From: Romboutsia lituseburensis DSM 797
GTDB lineage: Bacteria; Bacillota; Clostridia; Peptostreptococcales; Peptostreptococcaceae
Assembly: GCF_900103615.1 (NCBI RefSeq)
Contig: NZ_FNGW01000002.1
Coordinates: forward strand, 1-64,000
Reading direction: 5' to 3'
Length of the DNA stretch: 64,000 bases
Shown here: piece by piece, positions 17,371-26,851 of the stretch
How the letters are laid out: every line of letters begins with the position of its first letter
Numbering within the stretch: position 1 is the first letter of the stretch
Notes under the pieces: model-generated
Database searches by the model: none
What the model saw: only the letters and a program-made list of their open reading frames with translations
What the model was told of the DNA's origin: nothing
Made by a program: the position numbers and the translations under genes

Positions 17371-18261
17371 TTATTTATTAAACCCAAGTATTTGTATACC
17401 ATCCTTAATACATTCAATTTGTAGTGGAAAATCTGGTCCCTTTTCTCCATCTATATCAGTTGATAGATCATCACTACACTCAATTAATACTTTTTTTGTT
17501 TTAAAATATAAGAGTTCATTTTCATTAAATTGGTCTAAGTGATCTCCTCTTAATACACTAATTAGTACTGGTATAGATTTTGGAATAGGCATTCCTTTAA
17601 ATATTATAACATCTAAATACCCATCATTTACTTCTGCCTTATATGCTAGGTTTATGTTTCCTGCAGTTTTTCCATTAAAAACTAACATTAAATACATATC
17701 ACCTTCATACTTAACCTCATCTGATGTAACTCGTATATTAAACTTCCTCATGTGAAGAGCTTCTTCAATTCCTGTTATGTAATAAGATACTTTTCCCATA
17801 TAATTTTTTAAATCAGGATTAATCTTTTGAGACACATCTGTAAACATACCTGCGCTAGCTACATTTATAAAGTATTTATCGTTTATCTTTCCTATATCAA
17901 TTCTCTCAGGGGTAGATTTAATTATGCATTCTATAGCTTTTTTTATATCCCATGGAATATCTAAAGCCTTAGCAAAATCATTTGCAGTTCCTGTTGGCAA
18001 TATTCCAATAGGCAAATCTATATCAAACTCTTTCATTGAATTTATGACTGTATCTAAAGTTCCATCTCCTCCAGCTAGCAATAAATGATCATAGGTTTCA
18101 TCAATTCCTAAAAAAGCCTTACTTATATGTTCTTCCTTATTTAATCTGTATGGTACTAACATATAATTATGTTTTTGATATATTTTAATTATGTCATCTA
18201 AATGATTAACTATTCTCTTTTCACCTGAATTTGGATTATATATAAGTTTTACTTTTTTCAT
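17371..18261 (-). CDS. Diacylglycerol kinase-family lipid kinase (DgkB/YegS type)
   Basis: 296 residues. The nucleotide-binding signature GGDGTLD is at 64-70, followed by the PTGTANDFAKAL motif. The C-terminal beta sandwich ends in CSDDLSTDIDGEKGPDFP, as in DgkB. DgkB phosphorylates diacylglycerol, recycling the lipid released by lipoteichoic acid synthesis. Other members phosphorylate different lipids, so the substrate is inferred. AGGAGG precedes the ATG; the gene is monocistronic. Confidence 0.88.
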   Translation of the reverse strand: MKKVKLIYNPNSGEKRIVNHLDDIIKIYQKHNYMLVPYRLNKEEHISKAFLGIDETYDHLLLAGGDGTLDTVINSMKEFDIDLPIGILPTGTANDFAKALDIPWDIKKAIECIIKSTPERIDIGKINDKYFINVASAGMFTDVSQKINPDLKNYMGKVSYYITGIEEALHMRKFNIRVTSDEVKYEGDMYLMLVFNGKTAGNINLAYKAEVNDGYLDVIIFKGMPIPKSIPVLISVLRGDHLDQFNENELLYFKTKKVLIECSDDLSTDIDGEKGPDFPLQIECIKDGIQILGFNK

Positions 18262-18386
18262 ATTTCCTCCTAACTAACCTTGGTGACTTATTCTCTAAAA
18301 ATATATTATTAATATATTATATGATTAATTGTAAAATCTTATTTATCAATAAATCCATTAGTTTTAATTTATATAATTTGAATATA

Positions 18387-19028
18387 TTAATACCCAAAAT
18401 TTTCATTTATAAATATTACATGTATTCTATTTGATGTTCTTTGTCTTTTTATTAATGTGTATTCACAACATATTCTATCTGGACTTTGACAATCCATGCA
18501 ATATCCAGTTGTTTTACAAGGAGTTTTAGTTCCTATTCTTTTAGCATTTGCAGGGGCACAAATAGATTTATTTCTATTTATAGCTTCATCAACATCCTTT
18601 ACTATTTTATTTACACCTGTTATAACAATTACTTTATCTGGTCCATATAACATAGCTGCTACTCTATTTCCATTCCCATCTACATTATAAAGTTCTCCAT
18701 TTTCTGTTATAGCATTTGTACTTGTAAAGTATGCATCCGCACTAAATGTGTCTCTGTATATTTGTTTCATATCTTGTGGTGTAAGGTTTTCTTTGTATCT
18801 ATCTAAAAACTTATAAGTACCATTTTTTAAGAAATCTATTACCCCTGTCTCAAATAAAGACATTGATCCACCACAACTTACTACTGAATCTTTATCAACT
18901 AACTCTTGTATTTTATTTAATAATTCTTCTTTATTATTTACAAAATAGCCTTTCATATTATTTTTTTCTAAAGCTAATATAGTCCTCTTTATTTTTTGTT
19001 CATTTACCCAAACAACATTGTTATCCAT
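18387..19028 (-). CDS. LUD-domain (DUF1121) protein
   Basis: 213 residues. The LUD fold (lactate utilisation LutC/YkgG family) is seen in VVSCGGSMSLFETG, ADAYFTSTNAITENGELYNVDG and KVIVITGVNKIV. The C-terminal Cys-rich segment (CKTTGYCMDCQSPDRICCEY) is typical of the clostridial stand-alone subgroup and may bind metal. LutC works with LutA and LutB, but no partners are present here, so lactate use cannot be claimed. A TTG at 19049 would extend the frame, but it lies inside the ribosome binding site GGAGAGG; ATG 19028 is preferred. Confidence 0.85.
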   Translation of the reverse strand: MDNNVVWVNEQKIKRTILALEKNNMKGYFVNNKEELLNKIQELVDKDSVVSCGGSMSLFETGVIDFLKNGTYKFLDRYKENLTPQDMKQIYRDTFSADAYFTSTNAITENGELYNVDGNGNRVAAMLYGPDKVIVITGVNKIVKDVDEAINRNKSICAPANAKRIGTKTPCKTTGYCMDCQSPDRICCEYTLIKRQRTSNRIHVIFINENFGY

Positions 19029-19248
19029 AATTAATATTCTCCTCTCCAATTAAAAGCATTTAACTAAAGTTTTATATAAACTTTAAGCATAATATCTTAT
19101 TTACTTAATATATAATTTCTTCTTAATTATATATTATCATATGTACATATTTTTTCCATATAATTCAAAATACATTTTATAACAGATGTTTTAATTTAAT
19201 TGCCACAGGGTATATAATAAAACTATTAATATTTATGAGGTGATACAT

Positions 19249-20016
19249 ATGATAACAATAATTTCCCCAACTACAACAATGAATTTCGATAAAAATATAA
19301 ATTTAAATAAACACAGTACTCCTTTTTTTGCAAATGATGCTAATTATCTTATGAGCATATTAAAAACATTATCTATTGAGGAAGTCTCCGGTTTAATGAA
19401 TTTAAGTGATGATTTATCTAACTTAAATTTTAATAGATATAAAAACTTTGGAAATCAAAATAATAAAAAGTGCCAAAGCCTATTTGCATTTGATGGTGAA
19501 GTTTTTAGTTGTATGAATGCTAATGATTTTAATGATGATGAAATAGAATTTGCAAATAAGCATTTTAAAATTATATCGGGTCTTTATGGAGTACTTTCTC
19601 CACTTGACTTAATAGAGCCTTATAGACTTGAAATGAAAGCAAAGCTTAACAATAAATATGGCAAAGATCTTTATAAGTTTTGGAAGTGTAAAATAACAGA
19701 ATTTCTCATAAATGAACTTGATAAGCAAAAAAATAAAATTTTAGTTAACTTAGCTTCTTCTGAATACTTAAAATGTGTTGATTTAAAAAAGCTTGGTGAT
19801 TTTAAGTTTATTGATATTGTATTCAAAGAATATGATGCTTCAAAAGATATGTATAAAGTCAAAGGCCTTTATGCTAAGAAAGCTCGTGGGTATATGGTTT
19901 CTTATATTGTTAAAAATAAAATTGATAATGCTAATGATTTGATGAAATTTGATTTAGAGGGTTATAAATTTAATAAAGATTTATCTAATAATAACTCATT
20001 TGTGTTTACTAGATAG
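19249..20016 (+). CDS. yaaA: YaaA family (DUF328) peroxide-stress protein
   Basis: 255 residues. Family hallmarks are the start MITIISPTTTM (ISPAKTL-like in E. coli), QSLFAFDGEVF, ISGLYGVLSPLDLIEPYRLEM and NLASSEYLK. E. coli YaaA lowers free iron during peroxide stress and has a DNA-binding fold related to helix-hairpin-helix proteins. I chose the ATG at 19249 (GAGGTGAT upstream) over the GTG at 19240. Stand-alone gene ending at a strong hairpin. Confidence 0.88.
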   Translation: MITIISPTTTMNFDKNINLNKHSTPFFANDANYLMSILKTLSIEEVSGLMNLSDDLSNLNFNRYKNFGNQNNKKCQSLFAFDGEVFSCMNANDFNDDEIEFANKHFKIISGLYGVLSPLDLIEPYRLEMKAKLNNKYGKDLYKFWKCKITEFLINELDKQKNKILVNLASSEYLKCVDLKKLGDFKFIDIVFKEYDASKDMYKVKGLYAKKARGYMVSYIVKNKIDNANDLMKFDLEGYKFNKDLSNNNSFVFTR

Positions 20017-20025
20017 TTATATCTT

Positions 20026-20055
20026 TAGAGAGTGCATTTGCACTCTCTTTTTATT
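20026..20055 (+). terminator. Terminator of yaaA
   Basis: AGAGAGTGCA (20027-20036) pairs with TGCACTCTCT (20039-20048), then TTTTT. It may also serve the convergent DUF389 gene. Confidence 0.9.
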
Positions 20056-20089
20056 TTACCTATTTAATGTTTTATTTAATAACGGTATA

Positions 20090-21385
20090 TTACTTCTGAG
20101 TTCCATTAAAATTCTCTATATAAACCATTACATTTTCAGTATTTATTCTCATTTTAAACCAATTTTCAATATTTACTAAACTATTTTTAAGATCTTCATT
20201 CTCACTATATATAACAATTATAGGTATACCACTATCTTTTTGTGTTTCTCCATCTAAATATCCTATATATAATTTTTTAATTTCAGGATAGATAGCCTTT
20301 ATTTCTTTAGATATTGCTTCATTATTAATCTCAATGTGTTTATTTTTTATAATGCCTTCCATATTATTTTTCAAACTATTTTCATCATTTTTTATATTAT
20401 TCATGTATTTTTCTATGATAGATAGATCACTTTTATCTTGATTTATTATTAACTTTTTATCACCTAATCCATAATAAGAAAGTTTTTTGTTTAACTCATT
20501 CAAATCATTAGTTGTTATTCTATCTCCCATAGTAACTAGTGTTATAGTATTATTCTTTTCATCTATTATTTTATTTAGCACATATTGTTGTTGTAGTTCT
20601 TTATTTATAAAATCATTTAAATTCTTATCATTTATAGTTTCTCTAATCATTGCAATAGCAGATATCATACTTGGTATCATAACTATAATAGATAATGTAA
20701 TTATAAATCTTTTAAATTTTTTTTGTTTTTCAGTATCTACACTAGTTTTAGTTGGCACACCTAGTGCCTTTGTCACTATAAATGTTGATATAGATATAAA
20801 AAACCCATTTATAAAAAATAAGTATCCTGCACCTAAAAATATTTCAATTTGCTTTGTTGCTATTCCATACCCTGAAGTGCATAACGGGGGCATTAAAGCT
20901 GTTGCTATAGCAACTCCTGGTATTACATTACTTGATTTATTACGTGTCAACCCAATCATTCCTGCTATACCACCTACAAAAGCAATAATAACATCCCATA
21001 TAGTGGGACTTGTCCTTGCCAATATCTCACTTCCAGCAGTAGTTATTGGTGTTAATTTAAAATAAATAGTTGATGTAATTATACTTATCACAATTGAAAT
21101 ACCTAATATTTTAAAAGCACTTTTTAAAAGTTCTGCATTGTACGTTCCTACACCATACCCTATACCTATGATAGATCCCATTAACGGTGATATTAGCATT
21201 GCACCTATTATAACTGCTACAGAATTCATATTAAGACCTATAGATGCAATAATTATTGCACACATCAAAATTATGAAGTTTGCTCCATGTACATTCATTC
21301 CTTCTAAAATATTTTCATGTATTTCTTCATAACTAGCTTGATTTCTAGTAAATTGATATCTAAATTTATCTATATCAAACTTCAT
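20090..21385 (-). CDS. TIGR00341/DUF389 family membrane protein
   Basis: 431 residues. The DUF389 core with about six membrane helices occupies residues 35-250 (MLISPLMGSIIGIGYG, SPTIWDVIIAFVGGIAGMIGL and ATALMPPLCTSGYG are characteristic). The C-terminal about 180 residues are soluble, with alpha/beta character. Function unknown in the family. The gene stands alone, divergent from the hydrolase gene, with TAGGAGGAT before the ATG. Confidence 0.88.
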   Translation of the reverse strand: MKFDIDKFRYQFTRNQASYEEIHENILEGMNVHGANFIILMCAIIIASIGLNMNSVAVIIGAMLISPLMGSIIGIGYGVGTYNAELLKSAFKILGISIVISIITSTIYFKLTPITTAGSEILARTSPTIWDVIIAFVGGIAGMIGLTRNKSSNVIPGVAIATALMPPLCTSGYGIATKQIEIFLGAGYLFFINGFFISISTFIVTKALGVPTKTSVDTEKQKKFKRFIITLSIIVMIPSMISAIAMIRETINDKNLNDFINKELQQQYVLNKIIDEKNNTITLVTMGDRITTNDLNELNKKLSYYGLGDKKLIINQDKSDLSIIEKYMNNIKNDENSLKNNMEGIIKNKHIEINNEAISKEIKAIYPEIKKLYIGYLDGETQKDSGIPIIVIYSENEDLKNSLVNIENWFKMRINTENVMVYIENFNGTQK

Positions 21386-21611
21386 ATTTTATCCTCCTAT
21401 ATACAAATATTAATATTAATATTTACAATATAAGTTAATTATATTTATCCATGCTATTTTACTTATTTCTTAATAAGCAGTATTTATAATCACTTATGTT
21501 TACTGTTGCTCTTATACTAGTTATTAAACTTTGGTATAATTATTTATAAGTATAAAAAAGGATATACCATGGATATAGATTATTATACAAAAACTTTTAT
21601 GGGGGAAATCT

Positions 21612-22571
21612 ATGAAAAGAATAACTACAGTAATTATTGCTTTAATATTTGCTATATCAATAATCATTGGTTTGCTTATAGCACTTATATACATTAATCA
21701 CAAAATTAATTTATCAAAAGAAGATAAAAAATTTATACCAATGGGACAAATTATAAATGTTAATGGTCATTCTATGCACATATATACTGAAGGTAAAGGG
21801 GAAGTTCCTTTGGTATTCATGTCTGGTGGGGGTACTAGTTCACCTACTTTAGATTTTAAATCTTTGTACTCGTTGTTGAGTGATAATTACAAAATTGTTG
21901 TAATCGAAAAATTTGGATATGGTTTTAGTGATATTGTTGATACTCCAAGAGATATAGACTCAATATTAAATGATACAAGACAAGCACTTTCGCTTGCAAA
22001 TATAAAAGGCCCTTATATACTATTTCCACATTCAATGTCTGGACTAGAAGCATTATATTGGTCACAATTATATCCAAAAGAGGTAAAGGGAATTGTAGGA
22101 CTTGATATGGCATTTCCTAAAGCTTATGAAAATTATAAAATAAACACTCCATTAATAAAGATTAGCTCAGTAGCTTCAAAACTTGGAATAACAAGATTAA
22201 TTCCAAGTTTATCTGAAAGTGATGCTATAAAATATGGAACTTTAACTGATGATGAAAAAGATTTATATAAAACAATTTTTTATAGAAGAACGGCAACTTC
22301 TACAATGTTAAATGAAGTTCTTGAAGTTAAAAATAACGCTAAAAAGGTGTCTCAAAATACTATTCCAAATATTCCTGTATTAATGTTTGTATCAAATGGC
22401 ATTGGTACTGGATGGAATGAGAATGATTGGAAAAAAATTCAGAAAATAATGGCTAAAGAATTAAAAAACTCACAAATAATATACTTAAACTGTTCTCACT
22501 ATGTACATGATATTGAATATAAAAAAATAGCGAAATTATCAAGTAACTTTATTGAAAAAATAAAAAGATGA
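21612..22571 (+). CDS. Membrane-anchored alpha/beta hydrolase
   Basis: 319 residues. An N-terminal membrane segment (5-29) anchors an alpha/beta-hydrolase domain. The oxyanion region is MSGGGTSSP, and the nucleophile elbow is PHSMSGLEA, with Ser in HSMSG in place of the usual G-H-S-M-G-G. The C-terminal His is in CSHYVHD. Substrate unknown. GGGGGAAA sits 5 bp before the ATG. Stand-alone gene, convergent with the BMP-type gene. Confidence 0.82.
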   Translation: MKRITTVIIALIFAISIIIGLLIALIYINHKINLSKEDKKFIPMGQIINVNGHSMHIYTEGKGEVPLVFMSGGGTSSPTLDFKSLYSLLSDNYKIVVIEKFGYGFSDIVDTPRDIDSILNDTRQALSLANIKGPYILFPHSMSGLEALYWSQLYPKEVKGIVGLDMAFPKAYENYKINTPLIKISSVASKLGITRLIPSLSESDAIKYGTLTDDEKDLYKTIFYRRTATSTMLNEVLEVKNNAKKVSQNTIPNIPVLMFVSNGIGTGWNENDWKKIQKIMAKELKNSQIIYLNCSHYVHDIEYKKIAKLSSNFIEKIKR

Positions 22572-22600
22572 TATCATTAATTTCGATATCATCTTTTCTT
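22563..22600. terminator. Bidirectional terminator between convergent genes
   Basis: AAAAGATGATATC (22563-22575) pairs with GATATCATCTTTT (22585-22597), then a T-rich run. It overlaps the hydrolase stop codon. Confidence 0.85.
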
Positions 22601-22606
22601 TTTTTA

Positions 22607-23584
22607 TTATTTTTTCATAGATTCTTTTTTGGAATCAACAAATTTAATTATATCATCAGGTATTAGTTTAGTTTTTTCATAACCAACTCCATCATTTTTT
22701 ATATTGTATTCAGTTGTATTTCCGCCTTTGAAGTTTCCATCTTTTAATTCTTTTATTGTTAATTTAACACCTACATCTACATTCTTAAGAGCTGATGTTA
22801 ATATTACATTAGGAGAAATATGATTTTGAGCCATATCAACTGCAACAGCATACTTTCCATTTTCTAATCCTGTTTCGTATACTCCATTATTAACACCGCC
22901 ACCTGCAGTCATTATTATATCTATACCATTGTTGTACATTTGCTGAGCTATAGCTTTACCTTTAGATGCATCAACAAATGAATTAGCATATTGAACTACT
23001 AAGTCTGCATTTGGATTTGATTCCTTGATACCTTTTTCAAAGCCTTCTTTAAAATGAAGTACAGCTGGTACTTGCATTCCTCCAATAAATCCAAACTTAT
23101 TAGTTTTACTAGTCTTTCCAGCAACTAATCCAGTTAAATATCCAGCCTCAGATTCACTAAATGATATATTGCTTACATTTTTAGGTACAGTTTTAAATGA
23201 TCCATCAATTATAGCAAATTTTTGATCAGGATAACTTAAAGCTGCATCTTCTATAGCTTTACTTAAATTAAACCCTATACCTATTATTAAGTCTGAATTT
23301 AAATCTACTGCTGTTTCTATGTTTGTTGTATAATCACTTTCTTGTTTAGACTCTAAGTATTTTACTTCTACTCCATATTCCTCTTTAGCCTTTTTCGCGC
23401 CTTCCCAAGCTAATTGATTAAAAGATTCATCATTTACTCCACCCTTATCTAGTACTAGAGTAACCAATAACTTTTTATCCTCATTAGTATTACTAGACTT
23501 ATTTTTATTTTGTTTAGTTACAAATAATCCAAGTAATAATATTAATACTAAAAATAATATAAGTACGATTTTATTTTTTTTCAT
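22607..23584 (-). CDS. BMP family ABC-type substrate-binding protein without lipobox
   Basis: 325 residues. The PnrA/BMP fold is clear: ESKQESDYTTNIETAV, ISFSESEAGYLTGLVAG, KFGFIGGMQVPAV, DIIMTAGGGVNNG and TSALKNVDVGV. Relatives bind purine nucleosides for ABC uptake or act as sensors. The N-terminus (residues 6-23 hydrophobic) has no cysteine, so it should be held by a transmembrane helix and not by a lipid. No ABC ATPase or permease genes are adjacent, so it is an orphan. GGAGGT precedes the ATG. Confidence 0.85.
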   Translation of the reverse strand: MKKNKIVLILFLVLILLLGLFVTKQNKNKSSNTNEDKKLLVTLVLDKGGVNDESFNQLAWEGAKKAKEEYGVEVKYLESKQESDYTTNIETAVDLNSDLIIGIGFNLSKAIEDAALSYPDQKFAIIDGSFKTVPKNVSNISFSESEAGYLTGLVAGKTSKTNKFGFIGGMQVPAVLHFKEGFEKGIKESNPNADLVVQYANSFVDASKGKAIAQQMYNNGIDIIMTAGGGVNNGVYETGLENGKYAVAVDMAQNHISPNVILTSALKNVDVGVKLTIKELKDGNFKGGNTTEYNIKNDGVGYEKTKLIPDDIIKFVDSKKESMKK

Positions 23585-23802
23585 TTTTTGACCTCCAATT
23601 ATAAAACTTTTAATATTATATCACATATTATTAATTAATATTTAATTTTTAGTTATAAAAATAAGTTGACATTTGAAAATATTGTCATAAACATACTTAT
23701 ATCTATATAGAAGTATTTTAACTATCACCATAATCTTTATAGTAAATTGTTGTCTATAGTAAATTTTTTATAGACTATTATAAATATAATTTAAATAATT
23801 TA

Positions 23803-24123
23803 CTAATGTTGTGATACTAATTTTAAACCAATTATTCCTATTACTATAAAACCAATACAAACTAATCTAATAGGATCTATTGGTTCTTTAAACAATGCTA
23901 TTCCTAAAATAACAGTTCCAATAGTTCCAATTCCTGTCCAAATAGCGTAAGCTGTTCCTAATGGTAACTCTTTTAATGCTAATGATAAAAAATAGAAACT
24001 CGCTATCATGCCTATTACTGTTAATATACTTGGAAATAATTTTGTAAATCCTTCGGAATACTTTAAACCTACAGCCCACCATACTTCAAAAGCACCTGCA
24101 ATTACTAACGTTAACCATTTCAT
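23803..24123 (-). CDS. gdx: SMR family guanidinium exporter (Gdx)
   Basis: 106 residues, four transmembrane helices. The conserved Glu and Gdx-type signature are in AFEVWWAVGLKYSEGFTK near the N-terminus; AYAIWTGIGTIGTVILG forms helix 3. Gdx subtype SMR proteins export guanidinium in exchange for protons, unlike the drug-exporting EmrE/Qac subtype. The assignment is strongly supported by the guanidine-I riboswitch in the leader. GGGAGTG precedes the ATG. Confidence 0.93.
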   Translation of the reverse strand: MKWLTLVIAGAFEVWWAVGLKYSEGFTKLFPSILTVIGMIASFYFLSLALKELPLGTAYAIWTGIGTIGTVILGIALFKEPIDPIRLVCIGFIVIGIIGLKLVSQH

Positions 24124-24160
24124 ATTTTTTCACTCCCTTTATTATTTAATTTTAGAATTA

Positions 24161-24281
24161 AAAAAAGCCTAGTCGATATAAAAAATATCTCCCAGGCTTT
24201 TGTCCTTCCGTGAACACAGAATACTGTGCGTTTTATCTCGGACCAGACCAGTTAAAATTTCAACTACGGAACCCTATAAAA
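24161..24281 (-). promoter_or_regulatory. Guanidine-I (ykkC) riboswitch upstream of gdx
   Basis: Read on the minus strand: AGGGTTCCG (24275-24267), CTGGTCCGAGA (24246-24236), then ACGGAAGGACAAAAGCCTGG (24211-24192) followed by GAGA. These are the conserved blocks of the guanidine-I class, in order and spacing. The last helix, AAAAGCCT (24201-24194) with AGGCTTTTTT (24170-24161), doubles as a terminator, so guanidine should prevent termination and switch the exporter on. Confidence 0.95.
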
Positions 24282-24556
24282 CTTTTATTTATCAAATTTT
24301 ATTCTTATTTACATCTTATCAAAAAACATATAGTTAATCAATGGTTATTAATTATTAAACGATTGATTAGGTGATTGATTAAAGTAATAAGGCAAAAACT
24401 CTATTATTTTGCAATTTTATACTCCATAGAATAAAAAAACTCATTATATAATTTATAAAAATAATAAAGTATCATCTATACTAAATTTAATTGAAAATAT
24501 TGCAAGGTATTTGATATTAATTAAAGAGCAGAATAAAAAATAAAGGAGAAAAACAA
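24282..24556. other. Intergenic region with promoter of the 64-residue protein gene
   Basis: Divergent region between the guanidine riboswitch and the small plus-strand gene. It is AT-rich, with an ATTAAACGATTGATTAGGTGATTGATT stretch at 24353-24379 that contains imperfect GATTGATTA repeats. Otherwise nothing recognised. AAAGGAG at 24541 is the ribosome binding site of the small gene. Confidence 0.4.
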
Positions 24557-24751
24557 ATGAAAGATAAATCACTTATGGAAGAATTAAAAGATCTAGGGAG
24601 ACAAATACTTTATTCAGAGGCAGAAAATACAAATACTGATAGAGAAACAATCGTTGAAATCGATGGTGATGGGCATAAAAAATGTGTAACTAGAGCAGGC
24701 GCAGGTCCTGAAACTCACAATAGATTAGATGGAGAAAGAAATTTCAAATAA
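24557..24751 (+). CDS. Small hypothetical protein, 64 residues
   Basis: Not recognised. The coding case rests on AAAGGAGA with good spacing, a strong terminator right after the stop, and a balanced, polar composition. It has no signal peptide or membrane segment. Residues 1-30 look helical (MEELKDLGRQILYSEAEN) and the rest is charged with DGDGH and a Gly-rich GAGPETHN. Only one Cys is present. Stand-alone gene. Confidence 0.65.
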   Translation: MKDKSLMEELKDLGRQILYSEAENTNTDRETIVEIDGDGHKKCVTRAGAGPETHNRLDGERNFK

Positions 24752-24761
24752 CTTATTTATA

Positions 24762-24797
24762 ATAAAAAACTAGATATAATTTATATCTAGTTTTTTG
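24762..24797. terminator. Bidirectional terminator
   Basis: AAAAAACTAGATATA pairs with TATATCTAGTTTTTT (24764-24796), between the convergent 64- and 73-residue genes. Confidence 0.85.
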
Positions 24798-24799
24798 TA

Positions 24800-25021
24800 T
24801 TATGCTTTATGGCTAATCATTATATTTTTAACTTCCTCTATAAACTCAGGCTTTATTAACTCTAACATTCTTGGAATAAAACTCATCATATACTCTTTAT
24901 TAAAAGTTCCATCTTCTTGTTTTGCAAAACTTTCATTTAGCAGCTCTTTCGCTTTATTCTGATTTTCTAGTTCAACTCTCTCTATTATAAAATTTAAAAA
25001 CTTCTCTTGTCCACTATTCAT
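24800..25021 (-). CDS. Small hypothetical helical protein, 73 residues
   Basis: Not recognised. All-helical, charged composition (NFIIERVELENQNKAKELL, then EEVKNIMISHK), no signal peptide. AAAGGAGAT precedes the ATG by 7 bp and the gene ends at a strong terminator. It begins 54 bp after the YdeI-like gene on the same strand and could be co-transcribed with it. Confidence 0.65.
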   Translation of the reverse strand: MNSGQEKFLNFIIERVELENQNKAKELLNESFAKQEDGTFNKEYMMSFIPRMLELIKPEFIEEVKNIMISHKA

Positions 25022-25075
25022 TGTATTTATCTCCTTTGATTATATACTATAATGATATTTTAATTTAAAAATTAT

Positions 25076-25531
25076 TTATAGCTTTATATTTGATTCTAGC
25101 TTTGAAACTGCTTCAAAAATTCTTTTATTTCTTGTTTCTTCTTTTTTAGCACTTGTTATCCATTGATAATATTTTCTTTTTGCTGAATAAGATATGCTAT
25201 TATAAAACTTTAAAGCTAATTCATTTTTTTCTAATTCACATCTAAAATCTATAGGTAATTCAACCTCACGAACTTCCACATCTTTTTCTACCTCAACAAG
25301 TATTCTATCTCCATCACATTTTCCAATTTGATTTCTTATGGATTTAGTAATACCTATAATATGACACTCTAATCCCATATTTACAATAGATCCTCTATAC
25401 TCTACACCATCAAATTTAGCTTTTACCTTAACTCTCTTCTCCCCAAACTCTTTTTCTACATCAAAAGGAATTTCAATAAAAGTAGCATCTTTATCAGGCA
25501 TCTTTTTTATAATAGCTTCAAATTTATGCAT
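25076..25531 (-). CDS. DUF1905 / YdeI (OmpD-associated-like) protein
   Basis: 151 residues in two parts. An N-terminal DUF1905 beta domain (ATFIEIPFDVEKEFGEKRVKVKAKFDG) is followed by a C-terminal helical YdeI-type segment (FYNSISYSAKRKYYQWITSAKKEETRNKRI). Proteins of this type are widespread and often called bacteriocin-protection proteins, with little evidence. Cytoplasmic. GGAGGT precedes the ATG. Confidence 0.85.
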   Translation of the reverse strand: MHKFEAIIKKMPDKDATFIEIPFDVEKEFGEKRVKVKAKFDGVEYRGSIVNMGLECHIIGITKSIRNQIGKCDGDRILVEVEKDVEVREVELPIDFRCELEKNELALKFYNSISYSAKRKYYQWITSAKKEETRNKRIFEAVSKLESNIKL

Positions 25532-25714
25532 TATACCTAACCTCCGCTAGTCATATTTTTATTATTTATTTTTCCAAATAATAATCTGGAATTATTCATC
25601 ATTTTTTTCTTTTCTTAAAAAATAATATTGATCCTCCTATTATAGCAAAATCACACTATGTGGTATAGTAATTAGGTATAAATTCATCGAAATCCCTACC
25701 TTATTCCCTCTATA

Positions 25715-26851
25715 TTAGTTAAAGTTTTTCATACACAAATAAACTCCAAATACACCTAAACCCATTATCACAAAGCAAGTTACAAATGCATATTTCAAAT
25801 AGATATCCGCACAAAATCCTACTGCCATATTTATAAACGCTGAAAATATACTTCCTATCATTGAATAAATAGATAAAACAGTGGCTCTATTTTTACTTAT
25901 AGATTTGTTTTTTATATCTAACACAATAGGAGATATCATAGATACTATACCACTTAAAGAACATATCACAATAATACTTATTACAATGCTATTCGTAAAT
26001 ATAAGTACTAATACACATAATAACATTATATTTATCATAGTCTTTAAGGTTTTATCTTGACCAATTTTTTTACTAAGCACATGAGTTTTACATGATAACA
26101 TCGCTAAAAGCTCTGAAAATGCACTTATATATCCTAAAAATCTTATATCAATTCCTATCCTTTCAAAATGTAATTGACCTAAATTTATACTTATTCCATA
26201 GGATATTTCAGCTATTATAGCAGTTGATATAACAAATATAAAAGTCCATTTTATATTTGTTATATCCTTAAAGCTTTCTTTTATTATGAGTCTTGGCTTA
26301 TGATTAGATCTTTCTATTTGCACATCCTTTGTAATACAAATCATAACAATACTTATTCCATAAGCAATAACTGTTGCTATTACAGCCAATTCTATTGATA
26401 TAGATATAAAAAAAAATGATGATATTGATGAAATAAAAAATGCTAAACTATTGAATGCACTATATCGTCCAAAAACTTTTTCACTTTCGTTTAAATTACA
26501 TGATTTGTATAGAAATGCTATATCACATCCAGAAGTTCCAGATACACCCAAGGCTGTTAATACAGTCTGACCTAAAAATCCCATAAAGCTATTACAAAAT
26601 AGTAAACTCAGTCTTCCTAAGAAGAATAACAAATAAGATATTATCAATGTCTTTTTATATCCATATCTATCTGCAAAATATCCCCATGGAATTTCTGTTA
26701 ATACTACTATAAGTAACAAAATAAATTCTAAGAAGAAAAATTCACTTACTGATAATCCTCTTTGTTTTCTATAAATTAAACTTACAGGTGCATAAAATAC
26801 TAGCCCTTGTAAAAATGATATTATATACATTAATTTTAAATTTAGTTTCAT
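25715..26851 (-). CDS. Major facilitator superfamily transporter
   Basis: 378 residues, 11-12 transmembrane helices. The MFS loop 2-3 motif is visible as EIPWGYFADRYGYKKTL (about residues 52-68). The shortness and this motif fit the DHA-like drug or metabolite efflux families, but the substrate is unknown. AGGGGGC lies upstream of the ATG. Stand-alone, with about 180 bp of AT-rich DNA on each side. Confidence 0.85.
   Translation of the reverse strand: MKLNLKLMYIISFLQGLVFYAPVSLIYRKQRGLSVSEFFFLEFILLLIVVLTEIPWGYFADRYGYKKTLIISYLLFFLGRLSLLFCNSFMGFLGQTVLTALGVSGTSGCDIAFLYKSCNLNESEKVFGRYSAFNSLAFFISSISSFFFISISIELAVIATVIAYGISIVMICITKDVQIERSNHKPRLIIKESFKDITNIKWTFIFVISTAIIAEISYGISINLGQLHFERIGIDIRFLGYISAFSELLAMLSCKTHVLSKKIGQDKTLKTMINIMLLCVLVLIFTNSIVISIIVICSLSGIVSMISPIVLDIKNKSISKNRATVLSIYSMIGSIFSAFINMAVGFCADIYLKYAFVTCFVIMGLGVFGVYLCMKNFN

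Noticed and set aside
23803-24123. Quaternary ammonium (Qac) resistance pump
   Set aside because: The Gdx-type signature and the guanidine-I riboswitch point to guanidinium export.
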